The notes under the pieces: model-generated
Told to the model about the DNA's origin: nothing
The model's input: only the letters and a program-made list of their open reading frames with translations
The model's database searches: none
Made by a program: the position numbers and the translations under genes
Assembly: GCF_000717335.1 (NCBI RefSeq)
Contig: NZ_JNYZ01000014.1
Span: forward strand, 62,001 to 126,000
Direction: 5' to 3'
Length of the DNA stretch: 64,000 nt
Origin: Amycolatopsis jejuensis
GTDB taxonomy: Bacteria; Actinomycetota; Actinomycetes; Mycobacteriales; Pseudonocardiaceae
In this document: positions 43,821 through 52,142 of the stretch, piece by piece
How the letters are laid out: each line of letters starts with the position of its first letter
How positions within the stretch are numbered: position 1 is the stretch's first letter

Positions 43821-44069
43821 ATGTCCACTTCGGAATCTGGCGCTTCGGCTGAGTGGCGGGAGTTCCTGTCTGCCAACGCTTCCGGCGGAGTCCTCGACGG
43901 GATCGTGGTACAGCAGCTGCCGTTCGGCGCGTTCGTCGAGGTCGCACCCGGCGTGCAGGGGCTCCTGGTGACCGACCGCGGTGCCGCCCCAGCGGAAGGG
44001 GAACGGCTCCGGGTCCGCATCGAACAAGTCGACGTCCAGCGGCGGCGGTTCAGCGTGGTACCCGCGTGA
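43821..44069 (+). CDS. single-domain S1 RNA-binding protein
   Basis: An 82-residue protein made almost entirely of one S1/OB domain: G-V-L-D-G-I-V-V-Q-Q-L-P-F-G-A-F-V-E-V is the typical first half, followed by G-L-L-V and R-V-R-I-E-Q-V-D. It may bind RNA or ribosomes. Its ribosome binding site GGAAGGAGGTGA is the strongest in the window and predicts high expression. A perfect palindrome that serves as terminator follows. General stress or translation-related function is only a guess. Confidence 0.82.
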   Translation: MSTSESGASAEWREFLSANASGGVLDGIVVQQLPFGAFVEVAPGVQGLLVTDRGAAPAEGERLRVRIEQVDVQRRRFSVVPA

Positions 44070-44082
44070 GCTGAGGTGGTGC

Positions 44083-44110
44083 GGGTGAAGCAGAGCGCTC
44101 TGCTTCACCC
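44083..44110. terminator. 28-bp perfect palindrome between convergent genes
   Basis: GGGTGAAGCAGAGC is followed directly by its reverse complement. The fold lies 13 bases after the S1 gene stop and 12 bases after the stop of the oppositely oriented isomerase-like gene, so it should terminate both. Confidence 0.75.
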
Positions 44111-44122
44111 CCGCTGCCGGGT

Positions 44123-44779
44123 TTATCCCAGCACGACCAGCAGTTTCGCGGCCAGCGGGCCCAGCGCGGCCGTCTCCACCTCGGTCGGGGAACGGCGTCC
44201 GGTTGCCACCAGGACTGCTGCCTGGTCGGCCAAGGACGGAGGCAGTGGTGCGCCCAGCACGTCCTCGATGATCTGTCTCGTCATGGCCAGCGGCGCTGCG
44301 TCCGGACCGTCCACTCCGGACAGATGGGCGATCAGGTCGAGGTGGTGCAGGGTGGCTTCCACGACGTAGGTCGCGAAGTAGTCCTCGACGGTCAGGACCT
44401 GGTCGCGGGTCTCCACCCGCGACGTCGGGTCGGCGGCTGCTGCGGCGCGTCCGGCAGCGGCGGCGAGGTCGTCGAAGTGGTGGGCCAGCCATGCAGTGGT
44501 GCCGTAGCTCGCTGCCGCGCGGCGGGTGAACGCGCTGTCCTCGTCGATGCCGGTCGGCAGGTCGCCGCCCAGTTCCCAGTAGCCGGACGCGGTGCGGGTC
44601 GGCTCGGCGCTGGTGGGGGTGGCCAGCGTGATCAGGATGTCCTGCGCGTCGATGACCAGGTGGAACACCAGGTCCTGCACCAACCATCCGGTACAGCCCG
44701 ACGGTGCCACCCACTGCCCGCCCGCCAGCGAGCCGACGGCCTTCTGCAGGGAATTCCACGCGTGCGAGAAGAGATCCAC
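44123..44779 (-). CDS. maleylpyruvate isomerase family, mycothiol-dependent enzyme
   Basis: A 218-residue protein of the DinB-like four-helix family with the mycothiol-dependent maleylpyruvate isomerase layout. The metal-binding triad is visible as H in L-V-F-H-L-V-I-D-A near residue 40, and the T-L-H-H-L-D pair near residue 145. W-L-V-Q-D-L precedes the first His. Members of this family use mycothiol for isomerisation or detoxification, but most have no known substrate. The GTG start has only a weak GGA upstream. It lies 40 bp from the SDR gene on the same strand. Confidence 0.8.
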   Translation of the reverse strand: MDLFSHAWNSLQKAVGSLAGGQWVAPSGCTGWLVQDLVFHLVIDAQDILITLATPTSAEPTRTASGYWELGGDLPTGIDEDSAFTRRAAASYGTTAWLAHHFDDLAAAAGRAAAAADPTSRVETRDQVLTVEDYFATYVVEATLHHLDLIAHLSGVDGPDAAPLAMTRQIIEDVLGAPLPPSLADQAAVLVATGRRSPTEVETAALGPLAAKLLVVLG

Positions 44780-44819
44780 TCCGGCAGCTTATCGCCGACA
44801 CCATCGAGCGCACCTGGTT

Positions 44820-45572
44820 TTACCGGGGCAGGAGACCGCCGTCGAGGGTGATGACCTTGTTCGTGAGATACCCGTTGGTCAGCATGGCGAACGCCAGGTC
44901 GGCGACCTCGCCGGGCTCGCCGAGCCGTCCGGCGGGGATCGGCGCCGGGAGCTCGGCGGCGTCCGGGCCGGTGGGCAGGATGCGGGTTCCGCCGACGAGG
45001 GCCGGTGCGAGGGCGTTCACCGTGACGCCCTGGCCCGCGACCCGTGGTGCGAGATGGTGCACGACACCGTGCAGTGCGGCTTTGCTTGCCGCGTAATGAG
45101 GCCCGACGAGTCCACCGGTGATCGCCGCGATCGACGAGACCATCAGGATCCGTCCCCAGTTCCGGTCGAGCATCCCGGGTAGCGCGGCTTGCGCCAGCAG
45201 GAACGGGGCGCGCGCGTTCACCGCCATGGTGGTGTCCCAGATGCCGGCGTCGACTTCGTCCCACGGCAGCTGCCGTCCGGTGCCTGCGTTGGCGACGACG
45301 ATGTCGAGCCTGCCGAACTCGGCACCGGTTTCCTGGACCCACCGGCCGGGCACCGTGGGGTCCGCGAGGTCACCGTGCAGGAGGAGGGTGCGGACCCCGT
45401 GGTCCCGGGCGGAGGAGGCGGCGCGTTCGGCGTCGTCGCGGTGGCTGGTGTAGGTGAGGGCGAGGTCGGCCCCGGCGCGGGCGAGCCGGACGGCAAGTGC
45501 GCTGCCGATGCCGCCGGACGCTCCGGTGACGAGCGCGACCCGTCCGGCGACTGGACTGTCCAGAGTGGACAC
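44820..45572 (-). CDS. SDR family oxidoreductase (FabG-like)
   Basis: A 250-residue classical SDR: T-G-A-S-G-G-I-G cofactor motif, N-A-G near residue 95, catalytic Ser in V-S-S-I-A-A and Y-A-A-S-K, ending L-D-G-G. T-S-H-R after strand two suggests NADP(H). GGAAGGAAA precedes the GTG. The TetR gene is 34 bp upstream on the same strand, so the two form an operon likely controlled by that repressor. Substrate unknown. Confidence 0.88.
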   Translation of the reverse strand: MSTLDSPVAGRVALVTGASGGIGSALAVRLARAGADLALTYTSHRDDAERAASSARDHGVRTLLLHGDLADPTVPGRWVQETGAEFGRLDIVVANAGTGRQLPWDEVDAGIWDTTMAVNARAPFLLAQAALPGMLDRNWGRILMVSSIAAITGGLVGPHYAASKAALHGVVHHLAPRVAGQGVTVNALAPALVGGTRILPTGPDAAELPAPIPAGRLGEPGEVADLAFAMLTNGYLTNKVITLDGGLLPR

Positions 45573-45606
45573 GGGCGTTTCCTTCCGGCCGGACCGGAAT
45601 CCGGCA

Positions 45607-46173
45607 CTAGAAATGCCGGATTCCGGTCATCAGGGTGCGGGCCCAGGGAGCGTCGATGCGTTCGACGCTCATCGCGATCAGTGCGTTGCAGAGCAGCCCT
45701 TGGGCGAAGAAGCTCTGGATGTCTTCCTCCTCCGCTCCGGACACTGCGCGCACGTACTCGACTTCGCGAGCGTAGGTGCTGCGGATCGCCGCACCGATCG
45801 CCGGTTCGGCCGCCGCGCAGACGGCTTGGTTGAGCACCAGCAGCAGGTCCTTGTCGGCGATCAGTTCTGCGTACCCCTGACCGAGTGCGCCGAGGACGGC
45901 CTTCGGCTCACTGCTGGTCGCTTTGGCCGCGGCTCCCGCGAAGCACTCTCGCAACCGCGCCGAGCAATGCTCGATCACGGCCACGAAGAGTGCTTCCTTG
46001 TCGGGAAACAGCCGGTAGACGTACGCCTGCGAGATTCCGGCCGCCTTCGCCACTTCGGTTGTCGTCGTCCCGTAGTAGCCACGGGCGGCGAACGCGCCGA
46101 CAGCAGTCCGCAGTACGGTCTCGCGACGCTCGTCTGCCGTCGAAAGCTGACGGCCCACCGCTGATCCGGTCAT
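45607..46173 (-). CDS. TetR family transcriptional regulator
   Basis: A 188-residue repressor. The N-terminal helix-turn-helix reads T-T-T-T-E-V-A-K-A-A-G-I-S-Q-A-Y-V-Y-R-L-F-P, followed by the ligand-binding helical domain with a CysAla-rich central helix. The ATG at 46173 has no ribosome binding site; a TTG at 46185 is possible. An operator-like palindrome lies two bases upstream and a near-identical one precedes the TAP-like gene (47730-47747). It probably represses itself, the SDR behind it and that secreted protein. Confidence 0.92.
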   Translation of the reverse strand: MTGSAVGRQLSTADERRETVLRTAVGAFAARGYYGTTTTEVAKAAGISQAYVYRLFPDKEALFVAVIEHCSARLRECFAGAAAKATSSEPKAVLGALGQGYAELIADKDLLLVLNQAVCAAAEPAIGAAIRSTYAREVEYVRAVSGAEEEDIQSFFAQGLLCNALIAMSVERIDAPWARTLMTGIRHF

Positions 46174-46174
46174 T

Positions 46175-46192
46175 TGACTAATCAACCACTCA
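46175..46192. promoter_or_regulatory. candidate TetR operator, tetR promoter copy
   Basis: TGACTAATCAACCACTCA has half-sites TGACT/ACTCA (one mismatch) around an eight-base spacer. It agrees at 16 of 18 positions with the site at 47730-47747 and touches the tetR start, as expected for autorepression. Confidence 0.6.
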
Positions 46193-46213
46193 CTCGTCGG
46201 GTACGCAAGTCGA

Positions 46214-47656
46214 TCAGGGAGCGCACACGGTGCCCGGAGCAGGCAGGACGCGCTCGGTCAGGTAGCGGTCGACGTGCTCGCGGACGCAGGCGGAGAAGAT
46301 GTACATCGAGTACTCGTCACCGTCTCGCGTCAGCACCCTGCTGCCGGGCAGCGACGCGGCGAACCCGAATCCCGACGAATACGCGGCAGACGCCTGGTGC
46401 GTGGACTGGACCACGAGGGCCGCGGGCGCCTGGCGGACCGGCTTCGGCCCGCTCAGGTCCGGCTGCACCGGCCAGCCCTGGCAACCGGCGAGCGCGGTCC
46501 AGCCCTGCACAGCCCCGCCGAGATGCGGCGACAGCTGCTTGGCCATCCGCGCGAGCTGGGTCATCCCGGCCAGGTCGGTGGCCGGCTGCGGACCTTCGGC
46601 ACACGCGCGGACCTGCGCCTGGATCGGGTCGAGAGTCTTGTCCTGCGGCGCGAATGCGCTGCCGTCCCCGGCGATTGCCTTCTTGAGCGCCGCGGCGGTC
46701 GCCGGCCAGTACGGGCTCATGTTGAGCATGCCCTGCATGCGTGAGCGGATCTCCTGGCCGTCGAGCGGCCGGCCGTTCCGGCCCGGGATCGGCGTCTGGT
46801 CGGCCTTGGCGACGAGCTGGTCGAACACCGCGCCGACGTCCTGCCCGTGCAGCGCGCACTTCGCGTTGTCCCGGCACCACTGCGTGAACCGGTTGAACGA
46901 ATCCTCCGCCGCGCTGATCTCGGCGGCCAGCCGCGCGACCGGCGGCTGCGTGAAATCGGGGGTGCTGTCGGCGACCAGGCTGCGCAGGCGGCCGGGGAAC
47001 AGCTGCGCGTACGTCTTGCCGAGCTCGCTGCTCCACCCGATGCCGTACCAGGTGATCTGCCGTTCGCCCAGCCCGGCGCGGACGAGGTCCAGGTCGCGCG
47101 CGGTGGTCCCGAGGTCGAGGTTGGTCAGCGGCGCGCTCTTTGCGCAGGCCGCGGCGAGCTTCCGGTTGTTGTCGACGAGCGCTTGGTACTGCTCGCCGGT
47201 GGACGGGAAGAACGTCACTCCCGGCGCACGTTGCGGCTGGTCGGCGCAGGTGACCGGGGTGCTGTGGCCGACCCCGCGCGGGTCGACGGCCACCAGGTCG
47301 AACCGCTTGGCCAGGCCGGTGCCCGGGATGGCTTTGGACTCGAGGCCGTAGCGCAGCTGTTCGATGCTGGAGGCGCCTTCGACGTTGTTGAGCAGCAGGC
47401 TGCCCACTCGTCCGGCGGAGTCTTCGGCTTTTCGGCGGACGAGCGAGAGGGTGGTTTCGCCTGCCCAGGGTCGGGCGTAGTCGGCGGGGGCTTTCAGCGT
47501 GCCGCAGTCCAGGCCCTGGAAGTACGGCTCGGTACAGGCTTGCCAGGAGATTTTCGCCGAGCGGGTTTCCGGGGGCTGGGCCTGGGCCGGGGCGGCGAGG
47601 GGGAACAGTGCCGCGGTCGCCAGGCCCGCAACGGCCAGCTTCTTCGTGAAGGTCAT
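46214..47656 (-). CDS. secreted TAP-like alpha/beta hydrolase homolog lacking the nucleophile serine
   Basis: The 480-residue secreted protein has a signal peptide (residues 1-26, K-K-L-A-V then Ala-rich, cleavage near A-Q-A) and a full TAP-like fold. Where active relatives read Y-G-I-S-Y-G-T-E-L-G it reads Y-G-I-G-W-S-S-E-L-G, so the nucleophile Ser is Gly. The neighbouring Ser-Ser could in principle substitute but sits off the normal elbow. Acidic and His-bearing C-terminal segments are weakly kept. AGGAGC precedes the ATG. A TetR-type operator lies 74 bp upstream. It may be a binding protein rather than a peptidase. Confidence 0.85.
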   Translation of the reverse strand: MTFTKKLAVAGLATAALFPLAAPAQAQPPETRSAKISWQACTEPYFQGLDCGTLKAPADYARPWAGETTLSLVRRKAEDSAGRVGSLLLNNVEGASSIEQLRYGLESKAIPGTGLAKRFDLVAVDPRGVGHSTPVTCADQPQRAPGVTFFPSTGEQYQALVDNNRKLAAACAKSAPLTNLDLGTTARDLDLVRAGLGERQITWYGIGWSSELGKTYAQLFPGRLRSLVADSTPDFTQPPVARLAAEISAAEDSFNRFTQWCRDNAKCALHGQDVGAVFDQLVAKADQTPIPGRNGRPLDGQEIRSRMQGMLNMSPYWPATAAALKKAIAGDGSAFAPQDKTLDPIQAQVRACAEGPQPATDLAGMTQLARMAKQLSPHLGGAVQGWTALAGCQGWPVQPDLSGPKPVRQAPAALVVQSTHQASAAYSSGFGFAASLPGSRVLTRDGDEYSMYIFSACVREHVDRYLTERVLPAPGTVCAP

Positions 47657-47729
47657 CGTGGCTCCTGTGATTGGTCGATCGCACACTTTCCCGTCGTGGA
47701 AGCCCAGTCGCGGCGTGTGCGGTGGATAT

Positions 47730-47747
47730 TGAGTAATAAACCACTCA
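47730..47747. promoter_or_regulatory. candidate TetR operator, TAP-like gene promoter copy
   Basis: TGAGTAATAAACCACTCA has perfect TGAGT/ACTCA half-sites around an eight-base spacer. It closely matches the site at the tetR start and lies 74 bp upstream of the ATG at 47656, in an AT-rich promoter patch. Confidence 0.6.
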
Positions 47748-47789
47748 CACTTTGCCGGTGTCAAGTCCCGCGCCGGGTAGTGCCCGTTT

Positions 47790-49373
47790 CTACAGGCGCA
47801 GCTGTAGTTCGGTCAGGAGGCGCTGGGCCGGGTCGGTGAGGTCGAGGCCGGAGACCTCGGCGGCCCGGCGTACCCGGTAGCGGACGGTGTTGGGGTGGAT
47901 GTTCAGTTCCCGTGCTGCGGCGCGGACGTCGCCGAAAGCGTTCAGGTACGCGAGCACTGCGGGGACCAGGATTTCGCCGTGGTCGGCGTCGTAGGCGAGC
48001 AGGTCGGACAGGCGTGGGTCGCGCAGGCGGGGCTGGTCGGCCAGGTAGGCCAGCACTTCCGACAGCAGAACGTCGGCGCGTACGTCGGCCAGCGACGCGA
48101 CATCCGACGGCCAATGGCCACGGGTCATGGCGGCCAGGACTCGGTCCGCGTCATTCCTCGAAGCTGCCGCTTCGGAGAGCCGCGGGACGATTCCGCCCAG
48201 CGCCGCGCGTACCGGTGCGTCGAGGTGTTTTCGGGCTGCGCCAACGATTTCCTTCGCCAGGGCGAGTACCGCGGCGTCGGAATTCTCCGGCAGGTCGGGC
48301 AAAAGCGCGTACACCCGCCCGCCCAAGACGCTCACCAGCGCGGTTCGCCGGTACGCCGCCGTGTGGACTGCGATCAGGTGGACCAGTTCGGCTCGGCGCA
48401 GCAGGCGGGCGGCCGGTTGCTGCAGGGCGAGGGTGAACGCCAGTACCTGCGCGGGCCGGGCCGGGTCGGCGCCGATGTCGTCGGCGACCGACTCCGCATC
48501 GACGCGGTCTTCCAGCAGCCCGGCCAGGAGGTCCTCGCGCAGGCGTAGCTGCGGGTCGGGCAGCGTGCGGGCGCGGATCAGCTGCGGGGCCAGCGTGCGG
48601 CTTGCGCCGAGCAGGGCGATCTCGGCCTGCTCGGTGAGCGGTTGTGCGCCCTCCTGGACCCAGATCGTGCCGAGTGGCTGCGAGCCCGCGTGGATGCCCG
48701 CCGCGATCCGGCGGCGGATGCCCAGCTCCGGCCGCTCGTCCACGCGCACGATGCCCTCCCCGGCCCGTAACCGCTGGTAGACGCCCCATTCGCGGAGCAT
48801 CGCCAGGTATCGCTCCGGCCCCTCCCGGCCGAGGATCGACAGCCGCCGCAGCTCGTCGACCTCGTCTCCGGCGCGCGAGTACGCCAGCACGCGGCTGGCG
48901 GTGTCCTCGATGCTGACGAGGCCGCCGGTGAGCGTCGCGACCGTCTGGGCCAGCGCGAACAGGTCACCCAGCACCTCACCGGTTTCCGCCTCGCCGCCCG
49001 CGCGAGCTGCGTCGACCACGCCCCGCGCCAGCGCCTCGACCTGCTCCCACCGCGCTTCCGTTCCGACCGTGAGCAGCGCGACGCCCGCGTCGGCCGCGAT
49101 GTCGGTGCCGCCTTCGCCCTTGACCGCCACCGCAGCGGCCCCGCCCCGCCCGGCGGCCCGGATCGCCGCGGCGGCCGCCCGGCCCCGCGCGCCGATGACC
49201 AGCACCAGGTCGCCGGGATGCGTTTCGGGCGGGTCCTCCGGGTCGAGGATCACCACGTCCTGCACCGGGACCCCGAGCCCGCGCGGGGCGACGAGGACCC
49301 GGACGAGCGGCTCGCCGAGCGTGGCAAGGACGTGCCGCAGCGAGGTACCGGCGAGAGGGTCGGTGGCCGTCAC
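47790..49373 (-). CDS. PucR family regulator, probably of proline catabolism (PutR-like)
   Basis: A 527-residue regulator with the PucR layout: N-terminal sensory region, central GGDEF-like domain and a C-terminal helix-turn-helix (D-V-R-A-A-A-R-E-L-N-I-H-P-N-T-V-R-Y-R). It is divergent from the P5C dehydrogenase and proline dehydrogenase genes, the same arrangement as PutR in Streptomyces, so it likely activates them in response to proline. The GTG start has no clear ribosome binding site. Paired repeats in the shared 116-bp promoter region are candidate binding sites. Confidence 0.88.
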   Translation of the reverse strand: MTATDPLAGTSLRHVLATLGEPLVRVLVAPRGLGVPVQDVVILDPEDPPETHPGDLVLVIGARGRAAAAAIRAAGRGGAAAVAVKGEGGTDIAADAGVALLTVGTEARWEQVEALARGVVDAARAGGEAETGEVLGDLFALAQTVATLTGGLVSIEDTASRVLAYSRAGDEVDELRRLSILGREGPERYLAMLREWGVYQRLRAGEGIVRVDERPELGIRRRIAAGIHAGSQPLGTIWVQEGAQPLTEQAEIALLGASRTLAPQLIRARTLPDPQLRLREDLLAGLLEDRVDAESVADDIGADPARPAQVLAFTLALQQPAARLLRRAELVHLIAVHTAAYRRTALVSVLGGRVYALLPDLPENSDAAVLALAKEIVGAARKHLDAPVRAALGGIVPRLSEAAASRNDADRVLAAMTRGHWPSDVASLADVRADVLLSEVLAYLADQPRLRDPRLSDLLAYDADHGEILVPAVLAYLNAFGDVRAAARELNIHPNTVRYRVRRAAEVSGLDLTDPAQRLLTELQLRL

Positions 49374-49382
49374 TGCGTAGGC

Positions 49383-49428
49383 CGATCGGACAAAACCATA
49401 CGGGCGATTCTAGTCGGTCGGACAAACC
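49383..49428. promoter_or_regulatory. paired CGGACAAA repeats, candidate PutR binding sites
   Basis: CGATCGGACAAAACC (49383-49397) and CGGTCGGACAAACC (49415-49428) are direct repeats whose starts lie 32 bp apart, about three helical turns, so a dimer could bind one DNA face. They occupy the divergent promoter region of the PucR-type regulator and the proline catabolic genes. Confidence 0.5.
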
Positions 49429-49489
49429 TGTGAACCGCTCGCGGAGTTACCGTTCGGGCAGACGACAAAGAAGCCGACGAGGAGCCGCC

Positions 49490-51118
49490 GTGGACGCCGT
49501 GACCCAGACCCCCGCCCCGAAGAACGAGCCGGTGCGGACGTACGCGCCGGGCAGCGCCGAGCGCGCCGAGCTGGAGGGTGCGCTGAAGAAACTGGGTCAG
49601 GCCGGTCCCGTCGACCTGACCGTGACCGTCGGCGGAGAGCAGCGCCCAGGCGGCGGCGAAAAGATCGACGTTGTCGAGCCGCACAACCACCGCCACGTCC
49701 TCGGCACCATCCAGAGCGCTTCGCAGCAGGACGCGACTGACGCGATCGCTGCCGCCGCGAAGGCCGCGCCGGAGTGGCGCGCGCTGTCCTACGACGACCG
49801 CGCGGCCATTCTGCTGCGCGCCGCCGACCTGCTGAGCGGCCCGTGGCGCGCCACGCTGAACGCCGCCACCATGCTCGGCCAGTCGAAGACCGCCACCCAG
49901 GCCGAGATCGACTCCGCGTGCGAGCTCGCCGACTTCTGGCGGTTCAACGTCGAGTTCGGCCGTCGCGTCCTCGCGGAGCAGCCGGTGAGCTCGCCGGGCG
50001 TGTGGAACCGCATGGAGCACCGTCCGCTCGAAGGCTTCGTTTACGCGATCACGCCGTTCAACTTCACCGCCATCGCCGGCAACCTGCCGACCGCGCCCGC
50101 GTTGATGGGCAACACCGTGCTGTGGAAGCCGTCGCCGACGCAGAGCTTCGCCGCGCACCTGACCATGCGGCTGCTCGAAGAGGCCGGTCTGCCGCCGGGC
50201 GTGATCAACCTGCTGCCGGGCGACGGCAAGGCCGTGTCCGAGGTCGCGCTGAAGCACCGTGACCTGGCCGGGATTCACTTCACCGGCTCCACTGCGACCT
50301 TCCAGCACCTGTGGAGCACTGTCGGTGCCAACATCTCCGGCTACCGCAGCTACCCGCGGCTCGTCGGCGAGACCGGCGGTAAGGACTTCATCCTCGCGCA
50401 CCCGTCCGCTGACATCGATGTGCTGCGTACGGCGCTCGTACGCGGTGCTTTCGAGTACCAGGGCCAGAAGTGCTCCGCTGCTTCGCGCGCGTACGTCCCG
50501 CGCAGCATCTGGGCGCAGCTTAAGGACAGCCTGGCCGCCGAGACCGAGGCGATCAGCTACGGCGACGTCACCGACCTCAGCCACTTCGGCGGCGCAGTGA
50601 TCGACCGGCGTGCATTCGACAAGCACGCGGCGCTGTTCGACCGCGTCAAGGGCGACAGCGAGGTCGAGATCCTCGCTGGTGGCACGGCCGACGACAGCGT
50701 CGGCTACTTCGTGCAGCCGACCGTTCTCGTGTCCTCGAACCCGAAGCACGAGATCTTCAGCACTGAGTACTTCGGTCCGATCCTTGCCGTGCACGTGTAC
50801 GAGGACGCGGACTTCGACAGTCTCCTGAAGGTGATCGACGAGACCGCTGCCTACGCCCTGACCGGCGCTGTGATCGCGAACGACCGCACGGCGGTTGCGA
50901 AGGCGTCGGAAGCGCTTCGCTTCACCGCGGGCAACTTCTACGTCAACGACAAGCCGACCGGCGCCGTCGTCGGACAGCAGCCGTTCGGCGGAGCGCGTGC
51001 CTCGGGGACCAACGACAAGGCAGGCTCGATCTTCAACCTGCTCCGCTGGACGAGCCCGCGCTCGATCAAGGAGACGTTCGTGGCGCCGACGTCCGTGCCT
51101 TACCCGCACCAGGGCTGA
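49490..51118 (+). CDS. pruA: L-glutamate gamma-semialdehyde (P5C) dehydrogenase
   Basis: The 542-residue aldehyde dehydrogenase oxidises P5C/glutamate semialdehyde to glutamate, the second step of proline breakdown. E-T-G-G-K supplies the general-base Glu and G-Q-K-C-S-A-A-S-R the nucleophilic Cys; both are the P5CDH forms. The long N-terminal extension (R-T-Y-A-P-G-S) is typical of stand-alone P5CDH. GAGGAG precedes the GTG at 49490. Proline dehydrogenase starts 15 bp after it, so the two are encoded separately, unlike the fused PutA of proteobacteria. Confidence 0.95.
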   Translation: MDAVTQTPAPKNEPVRTYAPGSAERAELEGALKKLGQAGPVDLTVTVGGEQRPGGGEKIDVVEPHNHRHVLGTIQSASQQDATDAIAAAAKAAPEWRALSYDDRAAILLRAADLLSGPWRATLNAATMLGQSKTATQAEIDSACELADFWRFNVEFGRRVLAEQPVSSPGVWNRMEHRPLEGFVYAITPFNFTAIAGNLPTAPALMGNTVLWKPSPTQSFAAHLTMRLLEEAGLPPGVINLLPGDGKAVSEVALKHRDLAGIHFTGSTATFQHLWSTVGANISGYRSYPRLVGETGGKDFILAHPSADIDVLRTALVRGAFEYQGQKCSAASRAYVPRSIWAQLKDSLAAETEAISYGDVTDLSHFGGAVIDRRAFDKHAALFDRVKGDSEVEILAGGTADDSVGYFVQPTVLVSSNPKHEIFSTEYFGPILAVHVYEDADFDSLLKVIDETAAYALTGAVIANDRTAVAKASEALRFTAGNFYVNDKPTGAVVGQQPFGGARASGTNDKAGSIFNLLRWTSPRSIKETFVAPTSVPYPHQG

Positions 51119-51133
51119 GAAGGAGAGGTCGCA

Positions 51134-52063
51134 ATGTTGCGTGCCCCGTTGCTCGCCGCCGCCCGCTCCCGGCGGATGCGCGCGCTGGTGGAAGCCGTGC
51201 CGGTGACCCGTTCCGTGGTACAGCGGTTCGTGTCCGGGTCCAAGACCGCCGACGCCGTACGCGTCGCGCGGGAACTGGCCGCCGACGGCAGGCAGATCAC
51301 CATCGACCATCTCGGCGAAGACACCACTGACGCGTCGCAGGCCACGGCCACCGTGCAGGCGTACGAGGAGTTGCTGTCGGCGCTGGCCGAACAAGGGCTC
51401 GCCAACGGCGCCGACGTTTCGGTGAAGCTGTCCGCGGTCGGCCAGTTCCTGCCGGGCGACGGCGAAGGCGTGGCGCTGGAGAACGCGCGGAAGATCTGTG
51501 CCGCCGCGGAAGCCGTCGGCGCAACAGTGACGCTCGACATGGAGGACCACACCACCACGGATTCCACGCTCGGCATCCTGCGCAAGCTGCGCGGCGAGTA
51601 CCCGTGGGTCGGCGCGGTGCTGCAGGCCTACCTGCGGCGTACCGAGCAGGACTGCCGCGACCTGTCCGGTGCCGGTTCGCGGGTCCGGTTGTGCAAAGGT
51701 GCTTATGCCGAACCGGAAACCGTGGCGTTCCAGGAGAAGTCCGAAGTGGACAAGTCCTACGTGCGCTGCCTGCGGGTGCTGATGGCAGGCGACGGTTATC
51801 CGATGGTGGCCTCGCACGACCCGCGGATGATCGCGATCGCGGGCAAGCTCGCCGCCGACGCCGGCCGCACCCCGGCCGACCACGAGTACCAGATGCTGTA
51901 CGGCATCCGGCCCGAGGAGCAGAAGCGGCTCGTGGGCGAGGGTGCGACGGTGCGGGTGTACGTGCCGTGCGGCGACGAATGGTACGGCTACTTCATGCGG
52001 CGGCTGGCCGAACGCCCGGCGAACCTGGCGTTCTTCCTGCGTGGTCTCGTGACGCGGTCCTGA
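51134..52063 (+). CDS. proline dehydrogenase
   Basis: The 309-residue FAD-dependent monofunctional proline dehydrogenase oxidises L-proline to P5C and passes electrons to the quinone pool. It has the TIM-barrel pattern including V-S-V-K-L-S-A-V-G, D-M-E-D-H, A-Y-L-R-R-T, R-L-C-K-G-A-Y-A-E and the C-terminal Y-M-R-R-L-A-E-R-P-x-N. AAGGAGAGG precedes the ATG. It follows pruA as a two-gene operon. A large hairpin lies after the stop. Confidence 0.95.
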   Translation: MLRAPLLAAARSRRMRALVEAVPVTRSVVQRFVSGSKTADAVRVARELAADGRQITIDHLGEDTTDASQATATVQAYEELLSALAEQGLANGADVSVKLSAVGQFLPGDGEGVALENARKICAAAEAVGATVTLDMEDHTTTDSTLGILRKLRGEYPWVGAVLQAYLRRTEQDCRDLSGAGSRVRLCKGAYAEPETVAFQEKSEVDKSYVRCLRVLMAGDGYPMVASHDPRMIAIAGKLAADAGRTPADHEYQMLYGIRPEEQKRLVGEGATVRVYVPCGDEWYGYFMRRLAERPANLAFFLRGLVTRS

Positions 52064-52072
52064 CCTCGGGCA

Positions 52073-52118
52073 AAGGCCCCGGCACCCCCCTTTTTTTTCG
52101 CGGGGATGCCGGGGCCTT
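52073..52118. terminator. hairpin with a T8 tract inside the loop
   Basis: AAGGCCCCGGCA (52073-52084) and its exact complement (52107-52118) form a 12-bp stem; CCCC and GGGG extend pairing inside. Eight T lie in the loop at 52091-52098 rather than after the stem. It separates the convergent proline dehydrogenase and thioredoxin genes and probably terminates both. Confidence 0.7.
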
Positions 52119-52142
52119 CTGTTCCCCGGTTCCTGTGGTGGG

